DNA of 64,000 nucleotides from Odiellus spinosus (taxonomy: Eukaryota; Arthropoda; Arachnida; Opiliones; Phalangiidae): positions 2,294,001-2,358,000 of the forward strand of contig OY987234.1 in NCBI GenBank assembly GCA_963920705.1. Reading direction: 5' to 3'. Within the stretch, counting starts at the first letter, position 1, and each line of letters starts with the position of its first letter. Below the pieces are notes generated by a model. It was not told the DNA's origin. It made no database searches and worked only from the letters and a program-made list of their open reading frames with translations. The position numbers and the translations under genes are program-made. Below are positions 13,240 through 27,548 of this stretch, piece by piece.

Positions 13240-15774
13240 TGAGGATCTACACTTGGGAAATTTGTGGATCTGCACTTGGGAAATTTGTGGATCTGCACTT
13301 GGGAAATTTGTGGATCTGCACTTGGGAAATTTGTGGATCTGCACTTGGGAAATTTGTGGATCTGCACTTGGGAACTTTGTGGATCTGCACTTGGGAAAAT
13401 TGTGGATCTGCACTTGGGAAATTTGTGGATCTGCACTTGGAAAATTTGTGGATCTACAATTGGGAAATTTGTGGATCTACATTTGGGAAATTTGTGGATC
13501 TGCACTCGGGAAATTTGTGGATCTGCACTTGGGAAATTTGTGGATCTGCACTTGGGAAATTTGTGGATCTGCACTTGGGAAATTTGTGGATCTGCACTTG
13601 GGAAATTTGTGGATCTGCACTTGGGAAATTTGTGGATCTGCACTTGGGAAATTTGTGGATATGCACTTGGGAAATTTGTGGATTTGCACTTGGGAAATTT
13701 GTTGGATCTGCACTTGGGAAATTTGTGGATCTGCACTTGGGAAATTTGTGGATCTGCACTTGGGAAATTTGTGGATCTGCACATGGGAAATTTGTGAATC
13801 TACAATTTTGAAATTTGTGGACCTACATTTGGGAAATTTGTGGATCTACACTTGGGAAATTTGTGGATCTACACTTGGGAAATTTGTGGATCTGCACTTG
13901 GGAAATTTGTGGATCTACACTTGGGAAATTTGTGGATCTACATTTGGGAAATTTGTGGATCTACACTTGGGAAATTTGTGGATCTACAGTTGGGAAATTT
14001 GTGGATCTACACTTGGGAAATTTGTGGATCTACACTTGGGAAATTTGTGGATCTACACTTGGGAAATTTGTGGGTCTACACTTGGGAAATTTGTGGATCT
14101 ACACTTGGGAAATTTGTGGATCTACACTTGGGAAATTTGTGGATCTGCACATGGGAAATTTGTGGATCTACATTTGGGAAATTTGTGGATCTACACTTGG
14201 GAAATTTGTGGATCTGCACTTGGGAAATTTGTGGATCTACACTTGGGAAATTTGTGGATCTACTCTTGGGAAATTTGTGGATCTGCATTTGGGAAATTTG
14301 TGGATCTGCACTTGGGAAATTTGTGGATCTGCACTTGGGAAATTTGTGGATCTGCACTTGGGAAATTTGTGGATCTACACTTAGGAAATTTGTGGATCTA
14401 CACTTGGGAAATTTGTGAATCTACACTTGGGAAATTTGATTATCTGCACTTGGGAAATTTGTGGATGTGCACTTGGGAAATTTGTGGTTCTGCACTTGGG
14501 AACTTTGTGGATCTGCACTTGGGAAAATTGTGGATCTGCACTTGGGAAATTTGAGGATCTGCACTTGGGAAATTTGTGGATCTGCACTTGGGAAATTTGT
14601 GGATCTGCACTTGGGAAATTTGTGGATCTGCACTTGGGAAATTTGTGGATCTGCACTTGGGAAATTTGTGGATCTGCACTTGGGAACTTTGTGGATCTGC
14701 ACTTGGGAAAATTGTGGATCTGAACTTGGGAAATTTGTGGATCTGCACTTGGAAAATTTGTGGATCTACAATTGGGAAATTTGTGGATCTACATTTGGGA
14801 AATTTGTGGATCTGCACTCGGGAAATTTGTGGATCTGCACTTGGGAAATTTGTGGATCTGCACTTGGGAAATTTGTGGATCTGCACTTGGGAAATTTGTG
14901 GATCTGCACTTGGGAAATTTGTGGATCTGCACTTGGGAAATTTGTGGATATGCACTTGGGAAATTTGTGGATTTGCACTTGGGAAATTTGTTGGATCTGC
15001 ACTTGGGAAATTTGTGGATCTGCACTTGGGAAATTTGTGGATCTGCACTTGGGAAATTTGTGGATCTGCACATGGGAAATTTGTGAATCTACAATTTTGA
15101 AATTTGTGGACCTACATTTGGGAAATTTGTGGATCTACACTTGGGAAATTTGTGGATCTACACTTGGGAAATTTGTGGATCTGCACTTGGGAAATTTGTG
15201 GATCTACACTTGGGAAATTTGTGGATCTACATTTGGGAAATTTGTGGATCTACACTTGGGAAATTTGTGGATCTACAGTTGGGAAATTTGTGGATCTACA
15301 CTTGGGAAATTTGTGGATCTACAGTTGGGAAATTTGTGGATCTACACTTGGGAAATTTGTGGGTCTACACTTGGGAAATTTGTGGATCTACACTTGGGAA
15401 ATTTGTGGATCTACACTTGGGAAATTTGTGGATCTGCACATGGGAAATTTGTGGATCTACATTTGGGAAATTTGTGGATCTACACTTGGGAAATTTGTGG
15501 ATCTACACTTGGGAAATTTGTGGATCTGCACTTGGGAAATTTGTGGATCTACACTTGGGAAATTTGTGGATCTACTCTTGGGAAATTTGTGGATCTGCAC
15601 TTGGGAAATTTGTGGATCTGCACTTGGGAAATTTGTGGATCTGCACTTGGGAAATTTGTGGATCTGCACTTGGGAAATTTGTGGATCTACACTTGGGAAA
15701 TTTGTGGATCTACACTTGGGAAATTTGTGGATCTACACTTGGGAAATTTGTGGGTCTACACTTGGGAAATTTGT
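13240..15774 (+). repeat. HOR family B, two further copies
   Basis: The full B signature occurs twice, with GATTATCT at 13126 and 14438 (offset 1,312 = 57 monomers plus one base). The 24-mers lie at 13682-13705 and 14971-14994 and the CTCGGG monomers at 13506 and 14819. The offset falls to 1,289 after CTCGGG because the first copy has one extra G5 monomer. The second copy carries private CTGAACTTGG near 14722 and a second CAGTTGGG near 15323. The order of events matches 5.8-9.8 kb, so the two clusters descend from one unit. Confidence 0.82.
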
Positions 15775-18394
15775 GGATCTACACTTGGGAAATTTGTGGA
15801 TCTACACTTGGGAAATTTGTGGATCTGCACATGGGAAATTTGTGGATCTACATTTGGGAAATTTGTGGATCTACACTTGGGAAATTTGTGGATCTACACT
15901 TGGGAAATTTGTGGATCTGCACTTGGGAAATTTGTGGATCTACACTTGGGAAATTTGTGGATCTACTCTTGGGAAATTTGTGGATCTGCACTTGGGAAAT
16001 TTGTGGATCTGCACTTGGGAAATTTGTGGATCTGCACTTGGGAAATTTGTGGATCTGCACTTGGGAAATTTGTGGATCTACACTTGGGAAATTTGTGGAT
16101 CTACACTTGGGAAATTTGTGGATCTACACTTGGGAAATTTGTGGATCTACACTTGGGAAATTTGTGGATCTACACTTGGGAAATTTGTGGATCTACACTT
16201 GGGAAATTTGTGGATCTGCACTTGGGAAATTTGTGGATCTACACTTGGGAAATTTGTGGATCTACTCTTGGGAAATTTGTGGATCTGCACTTGGGAAATT
16301 TGTGGATCTGCACTTGGGAAATTTGTGGATCTGCACTTGGGAAATTTGTGGATCTGCACTTGGGAAATTTGTGGATCTACACTTGGGAAATTAGTGGATC
16401 TGCACTTGGGAAATTTGTAGATCTACACTTGGGAAATTTGTGGATCTACATTTGGGAAATTTGTGGATCTACACTTAGGAAATTTGTGGATCTACACTTG
16501 GGAAATTTGTGGGTCTACACTTGGGAAATTTGTGGATCTACACTTGGGAAATTTGTGGATCTACATTTGGGAAATTTGTGGATCTACATTTGGGAAATTT
16601 GTGAATCTACACTTGGGAAATTTGTGGATCTACACTTGGGAAATTTGTGGATCTGCACATGGGAAATTTGTGGATCTACATTTGGGAAATTTGTGGATCT
16701 ACACTTGGGAAATTTGTGGATCTACACTTGGGAAATTTGTGGATCTGCACTTGGGAAATTTGTGGATCTACACTTGGGAAATTTGTGGATCTACTCTTGG
16801 GAAATTTGTGGATCTGCACTTGGGAAATTTGTGGATCTGCACTTGGGAAATTTGTGGATCTGCACTTGGGAAATTTGTGGATCTGCACTTGGGAAATTTG
16901 TGGATCTACACTTGGGAAATTTGTGGATCTACACTTGGGAAATTTGTGAATCTACACTTGGGAAATTTGATTATCTGCACTTGGGAAATTTGTGGATGTG
17001 CACTTGGGAAATTTGTGGTTCTGCACTGGGAACTTTGTGGATCTGCACTTGGGAAAATTGTGGATCTGCACTTGGGAAATTTGAGGATCTACACTTGGGA
17101 AATTTGTGGATCTACACTTGGGAAATTTGTGGATCTGCACATGGGAAATTTGTGGATCTACATTTGGGAAATTTGTGGATCTACACTTGGGAAATTTGTG
17201 GATCTACACTTGGGAAATTTGTGGATCTGCACTTGGGAAATTTGTGGATCTACACTTGGGAAATTTGTGGATCTACTCTTGGGAAATTTGTGGATCTGCA
17301 CTTGGGAAATTTGTGGATCTGCACTTGGGAAATTTGTGGATCTGCACTTGGGAAATTTGTGGATCTGCACTTGGGAAATTTGTGGATCTACACTTAGGAA
17401 ATTTGTGGATCTACACTTGGGAAATTTGTGGATCTACACTTGGGAAATTTGTGGATCTACACTTGGGAAATTTGTGGATCTACACTTGGGAAATTTGTGG
17501 ATCTACACTTGGGAAATTTGTGGATCTGCACTTGGGAAATTTGTGGATCTACACTTGGGAAATTTGTGGATCTACTCTTGGGAAATTTGTGGATCTGCAC
17601 TTGGGAAATTTGTGGATCTGCACTTGGGAAATTTGTGGATCTGCACTTGGGAAATTTGTGGATCTGCACTTGGGAAATTTGTGGATCTACACTTGGGAAA
17701 TTAGTGGATCTGCACTTGGGAAATTTGTAGATCTACACTTGGGAAATTTGTGGATCTACATTTGGGAAATTTGTGGATCTACACTTAGGAAATTTGTGGA
17801 TCTACACTTGGGAAATTTGTGGGTCTACACTTGGGAAATTTGTGGATCTACACTTGGGAAATTTGTGGATCTACATTTGGGAAATTTGTGGATCTACATT
17901 TGGGAAATTTGTGAATCTACACTTGGGAAATTTGTGGATCTACACTTGGGAAATTTGTGGATCTGCACATGGGAAATTTGTGGATCTACATTTGGGAAAT
18001 TTGTGGATCTACACTTGGGAAATTTGTGGATCTACACTTGGGAAATTTGTGGATCTGCACTTGGGAAATTTGTGGATCTACACTTGGGAAATTTGTGGAT
18101 CTACTCTTGGGAAATTTGTGGATCTGCACTTGGGAAATTTGTGGATCTGCACTTGGGAAATTTGTGGATCTGCACTTGGGAAATTTGTGGATCTGCACTT
18201 GGGAAATTTGTGGATCTACACTTGGGAAATTTGTGGATCTACACTTGGGAAATTTGTGAATCTACACTTGGGAAATTTGATTATCTGCACTTGGGAAATT
18301 TGTGGATGTGCACTTGGGAAATTTGTGGTTCTGCACTGGGAACTTTGTGGATCTGCACTTGGGAAAATTGTGGATCTGCACTTGGGAAATTTGA
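15775..18394 (+). repeat. 1,310-bp tandem HOR, two copies (15775-17084, 17085-18394)
   Basis: Fifty-seven monomers less one base. The CTACTCTTGG markers in each copy have the same internal spacing (299 then 529 bp). The pair of 22-mers with CTGCACTGGG lies at 17019-17040 and 18329-18350, the GATTATCT anchors at 16969 and 18279, and TTAGTGG and TGTAGATCT also recur at +1,310. The one clear difference seen is CTTAGGAAAT near 17395, where the first copy reads CTTGGGAAAT. The border at 17084 is marked by TTTGAGGATCTAC against TTTGAGGATCTGC at the end of copy two. Confidence 0.85.
17019..17040 (+). repeat. 22-bp monomer, TTCTGCACTGGGAAC type, first of four
   Basis: The GGTTCTGC monomer with GAACTTT has lost one T of CACTTGGG. 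Copies: 17019-17040, 18329-18350, 20444-20465 and 27663-27684, at offsets 1,310, 2,115 and 7,219. The mark thus follows three successive amplification steps. At other GATTATCT blocks the same monomer is a full 23-mer. Confidence 0.93.
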
Positions 18395-21300
18395 GGATCT
18401 GCACTTGGGAAATTTGTGGATCTTTACTTGGGAAATTTGTGGATCTGCACTTGGGAAATTTGTGGATCTGCACTTGGGAAATTTGTGGATCTGCACTTGG
18501 GAAATTTGTGGATCTGCACTTGTTAACTTTGTGGATCTGCACTTGGGAAAAATGTGGATCTGCACTTGGGAAATTTGTGGATCTGCACTTGGAAAATTTG
18601 TGGATCTACAATTGGGAAATTTGTGGATCTACATTTGGGAAATTTGTGGATCTGCACTCGGGAAATTTGTGGATCTGCACTTGGGAAATTTGTGGATCTA
18701 CACTTGGGAAATTTGTGGATCTACACTTGGGAAATTTGTGGATCTACACTTGGGAAATTTGATTATCTGCACTTGGGAAATTTGTGGATGTGCACTTGGG
18801 AAATTTGTGGATCTACACTTGGGAAATTTGTGGATCTACACTTGGGAAATTTGTGGATCTACACTTGGGAAATTTGTGGATCTACACTTGGGAAATTTGT
18901 GGATCTACACTTGGGAAATTTGTGGATCTACACTTGGGAAATTTGTGGATCTACACTTGGGAAATTTGTGGATCTACACTTGAGAAATTTGTGGATCTAC
19001 ACTTGGGAAATTTGATTATCTGCACTTGGAAAATTTGTGGATGTGCACTTGGGAAATTTGTGGATCTGTACTTGGGAACTTTGTGGATCTGCACTTGGGA
19101 AATTTGTGGATCTGCACTTGGGAAATTTGTGGATCTGCACTTGGGAAATTTGTGGATCTACACTTGGGAAATTTGTGGATCTACATTTGGGAAATTTGTG
19201 GATCTACATTTGGGAAATTTGTGGATGTGCACTTGGGAAATTTGTGGATCTACACTTGGGAAATTTGGTGATCTACACTTGGGAAATTTGTGGATCTACA
19301 CTTGGGAAATTTGGTGATCTACAATTGGGATATTTGATTATCTGCACTTGGAAAATTTGTGGATGTGCACTTGGGAAATTTGTGGATCTGCACTTGGGAA
19401 AATTGTGGATCTGCACTTGGGGAATTTGTGGATCTGCACTTGGGAAATTTGTGGATCTGCACTTGGGAAATTTGTGGATCTGCACTTGGGAAATTTGTGG
19501 ATCTGCACTTGGGAAATTTGTGGATCTGCACTTTTGAAATTTGTGGATCTGCACTTGGGAAATTTGTGGATCTGCACTTGGGAAATTTGTGGATCTACAC
19601 TTGGGAAATTTGTGGATCTACACTTGGGAAATTTGGTGATCTACATTTGGGAAATTTGTGGATCTACACTTGGGAACTTTGTGGATCTGCACTTGGGAAA
19701 ATTGTGGATCTGCACTTGGGAAATTTGTGGATCTGCACTTGGGAAATTTGTGGATCTGCACTTGGGAAATTTGTGGATCTACACTTGGGAAATTTGTGGA
19801 TCTACATTTGGGAAATTTGTGGATCTACATTTGGGAAATTTGTGGATGTGCACTTGGGAAATTTGTGGATCTACACTTGGAAAATTTGTGGATGTGCACT
19901 TGGGAAATTTGTGGATCTGCACTTGGGAACTTTGTGGATCTGCACTTGGGAAATTTGTGAATCTGCACTTGGGAAATTTGTGGATCTGCACTTTTAAAAT
20001 TTGTGGATCTGCACTTGGGAAATTTGTGGATATGCACTTGGCAAATTTGTGGATCTGCACTTTTGAAATTTGTGGATCTGCACTTGGGAAATTTGTGGAT
20101 CTACACTTGGGAAATTTGTGGATCTACACTTGGGAAATTTGGTGATCTACATTTGGGAAATTTGTGGATCTACACTTGGGAAATTTGTGGATCTACACTT
20201 GGGAAATTTGTGGATCTACATTTGGGAAATTTGTGGATCTGCACTTGGGAACTTTGTGGATCTGCACTTGGGAAATTTGTGGATCTGCACTTGGGAAATT
20301 TGTGGATCTGCACTTGGGAAATTTGTGGATCTACACTTGGGAAATTTGTGGATCTACACTTGGGAAATTTGTGAATCTACACTTGGGAAATTTGATTATC
20401 TGCACTTGGGAAATTTGTGGATGTGCACTTGGGAAATTTGTGGTTCTGCACTGGGAACTTTGTGGATCTGCACTTGGGAAAATTGTGGATCTGCACTTGG
20501 GAAATTTGAGGATCTGCACTTGGGAAATTTGTGGATCTTTACTTGGGAAATTTGTGGATCTGCACTTGGGAAATTTGTGGATCTGCACTTGGGAAATTTG
20601 TGGATCTGCACTTGGGAAATTTGTGGATCTGCACTTGTTAACTTTGTGGATCTGCACTTGGGAAAAATGTGGATCTGCACTTGGGAAATTTGTGGATCTG
20701 CACTTGGAAAATTTGTGGATCTACAATTGGGAAATTTGTGGATCTACATTTGGGAAATTTGTGGATCTGCACTCGGGAAATTTGTGGATCTGCACTTGGG
20801 AAATTTGTGGATCTACACTTGGGAAATTTGTGGATCTACACTTGGGAAATTTGTGGATCTACACTTGGGAAATTTGATTATCTGCACTTGGGAAATTTGT
20901 GGATGTGCACTTGGGAAATTTGTGGATCTACACTTGGGAAATTTGTGGATCTACACTTGGGAAATTTGTGGATCTACACTTGGGAAATTTGTGGATCTAC
21001 ACTTGGGAAATTTGTGGATCTACACTTGGGAAATTTGTGGATCTACACTTGGGAAATTTGTGGATCTACACTTGGGAAATTTGTGGATCTACACTTGAGA
21101 AATTTGTGGATCTACACTTGGGAAATTTGATTATCTGCACTTGGAAAATTTGTGGATGTGCACTTGGGAAATTTGTGGATCTGTACTTAAGAACTTTGTG
21201 GATCTGCACTTGGGAAATTTGTGGATCTGCACTTGGGAAATTTGTGGATCTGCACTTGGGAAATTTGTGGATCTACACTTGGGAAATTTGTGGATCTACA

Positions 21301-22355
21301 TTTGGGAAATTTGTGGATCTACATTTGGGAAATTTGTGGATGTGCACTTGGGAAATTTGTGGATCTACACTTGGGAAATTTGGTGATCTACACTTGGGAA
21401 ATTTGTGGATCTACACTTGGGAAATTTGGTGATCTACAATTGGGATATTTGATTATCTGCACTTGGAAAATTTGTGGATGTGCACTTGGGAAATTTGTGG
21501 ATCTGCACTTGGGAAAATTGTGGATCTGCACTTGGGGAATTTGTGGATCTGCACTTGGGAAATTTGTGGATCTGCACTTGGGAAATTTGTGGATCTGCAC
21601 TTGGGAAATTTGTGGATCTGCACTTGGGAAATTTGTGGATCTGCACTTTTGAAATTTGTGGATCTGCACTTGGGAAATTTGTGGATCTGCACTTGGGAAA
21701 TTTGTGGATCTACACTTGGGAAATTTGTGGATCTACACTTGGGAAATTTGGTGATCTACATTTGGGAAATTTGTGGATCTACACTTGGGAACTTTGTGGA
21801 TCTGCACTTGGGAAAATTGTGGATCTGCACTTGGGAAATTTGTGGATCTGCACTTGGGAAATTTGTGGATCTGCACTTGGGAAATTTGTGGATCTACACT
21901 TGGGAAATTTGTGGATCTACATTTGGGAAATTTGTGGATCTACATTTGGGAAATTTGTGGATGTGCACTTGGGAAATTTGTGGATCTACACTTGGAAAAT
22001 TTGTGGATGTGCACTTGGGAAATTTGTGGATCTGCACTTGGGAACTTTGTGGATCTGCACTTGGGAAATTTGTGAATCTGCACTTGGGAAATTTGTGGAT
22101 CTGCACTTTTGAAATTTGTGGATCTGCACTTGGGAAATTTGTGGATATGCACTTGGCAAATTTGTGGATCTGCACTTTTGAAATTTGTGGATCTGCACTT
22201 GGGAAATTTGTGGATCTACACTTGGGAAATTTGTGGATCTACACTTGGGAAATTTGGTGATCTACATTTGGGAAATTTGTGGATCTACACTTGGGAAATT
22301 TGTGGATCTACACTTGGGAAATTTGTGGATCTACATTTGGGAAATTTGTGGATCT
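18235..22355 (+). repeat. 2,115-bp tandem HOR, two copies
   Basis: Ninety-two monomers less one base (about 18235-20350 and 20350-22355). Rare variants recur at +2,115: CTGCACTGGG 22-mer (18329, 20444), CTTGTTAACTTT, AAAAATGTGG, CTCGGG (18659, 20774), GATTATCT (18279, 20394), TTTGGTGATCT, GGGATATTTG and CTTGGCAAAT. Copy two reads CTTAAGAAC near 21189 where copy one reads CTTGGGAAC, and copy one has CTTTTAAAAT near 19993 where copy two has CTTTTGAAAT. A third copy of this module begins at about 27,550 inside the 7.2-kb duplication and shares the CTTAAG form, which links it to copy two. Confidence 0.85.
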
Positions 22356-23870
22356 GCACTTGGGAACTTTCTGGATCTGCACTTGGGAAAATTGTGGATC
22401 TGCACTTGGGAAATTTGTGGATCTGCACTTGGGAAATTTGTGGATCTGCACTTGGGAAATTTGTGGATCTACACTTGGGAAATTTGTGGATCTACATTTG
22501 GGAAATTTGTGGATCTACATTTGGGAAATTTGTGGATGTGCACTTGGGAAATTTGTGGATCTACACTTGGAAAATTTGTGGATGTGCACATGGGAAATTT
22601 GTGGATCTGCACTTGGGAACTTTGTGGATCTGCACTTGGGAAAATTGTGGATCTGCACTTGGGGAATTTGTGGATCTGCACTTGGGAAATTTGTGGATCT
22701 GCACTTGGGAAATTTGTGAATCTGCACTTGGGAAATTTGTGGATCTGCACTTTTGAAATTTGTGGATCTGCACTTGGGAAATTTGTGGATATGCACTTGG
22801 CAAATTTGTGGATATGCACTTGGGAAATTTGTGGATCTGCACATGGGAAATTTTTGGATCTGCACTTGGGAAATTTGTGGATCTACACTTGGGAAATTTG
22901 TGGATCTACATTTGGGAAATTTGTGGATCTGCACTTGGGAACTTTCTGGATCTGCACTTGGGAAAATTGTGGATCTGCACTTGGGAAATTTGTGGATCTG
23001 CACTTGGGAAATTTGTGGATCTGCACTTGGGAAATTTGTGGATCTACACTTGGGAAATTTGTGGATCTACATTTGGGAAATTTGTGGATCTACATTTGGG
23101 AAATTTGTGGATGTGCACTTGGGAAATTTGTGGATCTACACTTGGAAAATTTGTGGATGTGCACTTGGGAAATTTGTGGATCTGCACTTGGGAACTTTGT
23201 GGATCTGCACTTGGGAAAATTGTGGATCTGCACTTGGGGAATTTGTGGATCTGCACTTGGGAAATTTGTGGATCTGCACTTGGGGAATTTGTGGATCTGC
23301 ACTTGGGAAATTTGTGAATCTGCACTTGGGAAATTTGTGGATCTGCACTTTTGAAATTTGTGGATCTGCACTTGGGAAATTTGTGGATATGCACTTGGGA
23401 AATTTGTGGATATGCACTTGGGAAATTTGTTGATCTGCACATGGGAAATTTTTGGATCTGCACTTGGGAAATTTGTGGATCTGCACTTGGGAAATTTGTG
23501 GATCTGCACTTGGGAAATTTGTGGATCTGCACATGGGAAATTTGTGAATCTACAATTGGGAAATTTGTGGACCTACATTTGGGAAATTTGTGGATCTACA
23601 CTTGGGAAATTTGTGGATCTGCACTTGGGAAATTTGTGGATCTACATTTGGGAAATTTGTGGATCTACACTTGGGAAATTTGTGGATCTACACTTGTGAA
23701 ATTTGTGGATCTACACTTGGGAAATTTGTGGATCTGCACTTGGGAAATTTGTGGATCTACACTTGGGAAATTTGTGGATCTACATTTGGGAAATTTGTGG
23801 ATCTACATTTGGGAAATTTGTGGATGTGCACTTGGGAAATTTGTGGATCTACACTTGGAAAATTTGTGGA
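21800..23870 (+). repeat. 575-bp (25-monomer) subrepeats inside the 7.2-kb unit
   Basis: The pair CTACACTTGGAAAAT + GGATGTGC begins at 21986, 22561, 23136 and 23849, so the steps are 575, 575 and 713 bp (25, 25 and 31 monomers). GAACTTTCTGG falls at 22365 and 22940, again 575 bp apart. Each step has GGGGAATT or its plain form, GTGAATCTGC, CTTTTGAAAT, GGATATGC and, in most steps, CTTGGCAAAT. The copies are less alike than the 7.2-kb units, so this layer is older. It recurs at 29.2-31.1 kb and, in part, at 61.3-61.9 and 63.2-63.6 kb. Confidence 0.8.
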
Positions 23871-24911
23871 TGTGCACTTGGGAAATTTGTGAATCTGCAC
23901 TTGGGAACTTTGTGGATCTGCACTTGGGAAAATTGTGGATCTGCACTTGGGGAATTTGTGGATCTGCACTTGGGAAATTTGTGGATCTGCACTTGGGAAA
24001 TTTGTGAATCTGCACTTGGGAAATTTGTGGATCTGCACTTTTGAAATTTGTGGATCTGCACTTGGGAAATTTGTGGATATGCACTTGGCAAATTTGTGGA
24101 TATGCACTTGGGAAATTTGTGGATCTGCACATGGGAAATTTTTGGATCTGCACTTGGGAAATTTGTGGATCTGCACTTGGGAAATTTGTGGATCTGCACT
24201 TGGGAAATTTGTGGATCTGCACATGGGAAATTTGTCAATCTACAATTGGGAAATTTGTGGACCTACATTTGGGAAATTTGTGGATCTACACTTGGGAAAT
24301 TTGTGGATCTGCACTTGGGATATTTGTGGATCTACATTTGGGAAATTTGTGGATCTACACTTGGGAAATTTGTGGATCTACACTTGGGAAATTTGTGGAT
24401 CTACACTTGGGAAATTTGTGGATCTACATTTGGGAAATTTGTGGATCTACACTTATGAAATTTGTGGATCTACAGTTGGGAAATTTGTGGATCTGCACTT
24501 GGGAAATTTGTGGATCTGCACTTGGGAAATTTGTGGATCTACACTTGGGAAATTTGTGGATCTACACTTGGGAAATTTGTGGATCTACACTTGGGAAATT
24601 TGTGGATCTACACTTGGGAAATTTGTGGATCTACACTTGAGAAATTTGTGTATCTACACTTGGGAAATTTTTGGAACTACACTTGGGAAATTTGAGGATC
24701 TGCACTTGGGAAATTTTTGGATCTGCACTTGGGAAATTTGTGGATCTGCACATGGGAAATTTGTGGATCTACATTTGGGAAATTTGTGGATCTACACTTG
24801 GGAAATTTGTGGATCTACACTTGGGAAATTTGTGGATCTGCACTTGGGAAATTTGTGGATCTACACTTGGGAAATTTGTGGATCTACACTTGGGAAATTT
24901 GTGGATCTGCA

Positions 24912-26749
24912 CTTGGGAAATTTGTGGATCTGCACTTGGGAAATTTGTGGATCTGCACATGGGAAATTTGTGAATCTACAATTGGGAATTTGTGGACCTA
25001 CATTTGGGAAATTTGTGGATCTACACTTGGGAAATTTGTGGATCTGCACTTGGGAAATTTGTGGATCTACATTTGGGAAATTTGTGGATCTACACTTATG
25101 AAATTTGTGGATCTACAGTTGGGAAATTTGTGGATCTGCACTTGGGAAATTTTTGGATCTGCACTTGGGAAATTTGTGGATCTAAACTTGGGAAATTTGT
25201 GGATCTACACTTGGGAAATTTGTGGATCTACACTTGGGAAATTTGTGGATCTACACTTGGGAAATTTGTGGATCTACACTTGGGAAATTTGTGGATCTAC
25301 ACTTGGGAAATTTGTGGATCTACACTTGGGAAATTTGTGGATCTACACTTGGGAAATTTTTGGAACTACACTTGGGAAATTTGAGGATCTGCACTTGGGA
25401 AATTTGTGGATCTGCACTTGGGAAATTTGTGGATCTGCACATGGGAAATTTGTGGATCTACATTTGGGAAATTTGTGGATCTACACTTGGGAAATTTGTG
25501 GATCTGCACTTGGGAAATTTGTGGATCTGCACTTGGGAAATTTGTGGATCTACACTTGGGAAATTTGTGGATCTACACTTGGGAAATTTGTGGATCTACA
25601 CTTGGGAAATTTGTGGATCTACACTTGGGAAATTTGTGGATCTACACTTGGGAAATTTTTGGAAATACACTTGGGAAATTTGAGGATCTGCACTTGGGAA
25701 ATTTTTGGATCTGCACTTGGGAAATTTGTGGATCTGCACTTGGGAAATTTGTGGATCTGCACATGGGAAATTTGTGGATCTACACTTGGGAAATTTGTGG
25801 ATCTACACTTGGGAAATTTGTGGATCTACACTTGGGAAATTTGTGGATCTGCACTTGGGAAATTTGTGGATCTGCACATGGGAAATTTGTGAATCTACAA
25901 TTGGGAATTTGTGGACCTACATTTGGGAAATTTGTGGATCTACACTTGGGAAATTTGTGGATCTGCACTTGGGAAATTTGTGGATCTACATTTGGGAAAT
26001 TTGTGGATCTACACTTATGAAATTTGTGGATCTACAGTTGGGAAATTTGTGGATCTGCACTTGGGAAATTTTTGGATCTGCACTTGGGAAATTTGTGGAT
26101 CTAAACTTGGGAAATTTGTGGATCTACACTTGGGAAATTTGTGGATCTACACTTGGGAAATTTGTGGATCTACACTTGGGAAATTTGTGGATCTACACTT
26201 GGGAAATTTGTGGATCTACACTTGGGAAATTTGTGGATCTACACTTGGGAAATTTGTGGATCTACACTTGGGAAATTTTTGGAACTACACTTGGGAAATT
26301 TGAGGATCTGCACTTGGGAAATTTGTGGATCTGCACTTGGGAAATTTGTGGATCTGCACATGGGAAATTTGTGGATCTACATTTGGGAAATTTGTGGATC
26401 TACACTTGGGAAATTTGTGGATCTGCACTTGGGAAATTTGTGGATCTGCACTTGGGAAATTTGTGGATCTACACTTGGGAAATTTGTGGATCTACACTTG
26501 GGAAATTTGTGGATCTACACTTGGGAAATTTGTGGATCTACACTTGGGAAATTTGTGGATCTACACTTGGGAAATTTTTGGAAATACACTTGGGAAATTT
26601 GAGGATCTGCACTTGGGAAATTTTTGGATCTGCACTTGGGAAATTTGTGGATCTGCACTTGGGAAATTTGTGGATCTGCACATGGGAAATTTGTGGATCT
26701 ACACTTGGGAAATTTGTGGATCTACACTTGGGAAATTTGTGGATCTACA
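24912..26749 (+). repeat. 919-bp tandem subrepeat, two copies (24912-25830, 25831-26749)
   Basis: Forty monomers less one base. The 22-mer GGGAATTTGTGG lies at 24974-24995 and 25893-25914, TATGAAATTTG at 25097 and 26016, and TTTTTGGAACTAC and TTTTTGGAAATAC recur at the same offset. The copies appear identical between borders at about 24,912/25,831 and 25,830/26,750. The homologous part of the second 7.2-kb unit (about 32.1-33.0 kb) has one copy only. Either the first unit gained a copy or the second lost one by unequal exchange. Confidence 0.85.
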
Positions 26750-27548
26750 CTTGGGAAATTTCTGGATCTACACTTGGGAAATTTGTGGATCTACACTTGG
26801 GAAATTTGTGGATCTACACTTGGGAAATTTGTGGATCTACACTTGGGAAATTTGTGGATCTACACTTGGGAAATTTGTGGATCTGCACTTGGGAAATTTG
26901 TATATCTACACTTGGGAAATTTGTGGATCTACATTTGGGAAATTTGTGGATCTACACTTAGGAAATTTGTGGATCTACACTTGGGAAATTTGTGGATCTG
27001 CACATGGGAAATTTGTGGATCTACATTTGGGAAATTTGTGGATCTACACTTGGGAAATTTGTGGATCTACACTTGGGAAATTTGTGGATCTACACTTGGG
27101 AAATTTGTGGATCTACACTTGGGAAATTTGTGGATCTACACTTGGGAAATTTGTGGATCTACACTTGGGAAATTTGTGGATCTGCACTTGGGAAATTTGT
27201 GGATCTACATTTGGGAAATTTGTGGATCTACACTTATGAAATGTGTGGATCTACAGTTGGGAAATTTGTGGATCTGCACTTGGGAAATTTGTGGATCTGC
27301 ACTTTTGAAATTTGTGGATCTAAACTTGGGAAATTTGTGGATCTACACTTGGGAAATTTGTGGATCTACACTTGGGAAATTTGTGGATCTACACTTGGGA
27401 AATTTGTGGATCTACACTTGGGAAATTTTTGGAAATACACTTGGGAAATTTGAGGATCTGCACTTGGGAAATTTTTGGATCTGCACTTGGGAAATTTGTG
27501 GATCTGCACTTGGGAAATTTGTGGATCTGCACATGGGAAATTTGTGGA

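Larger units (their letters stand above)
20330..27548 (+). repeat. 7,219-bp higher-order unit, copy 1
   Basis: The largest repeat unit in the window: 314 monomers less three bases. It contains copy two of the 2,115-bp module, a set of 575-bp subrepeats, GATATGC/CTTGGCAAAT steps, and two copies of a 919-bp subrepeat. Its second copy starts about 27,549. Nearly every rare marker I checked recurs at +7,219: CTTAAGAAC, CTTGGGGAATT, CACTTGTGAAAT (23686), TTTGTCAATC (24231), GGGATATTTG (24318), GAGAAATTTGTGTATC (24640s). The left border lies between 20315 and 20373, where the match to 27.5 kb begins. Confidence 0.9.
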
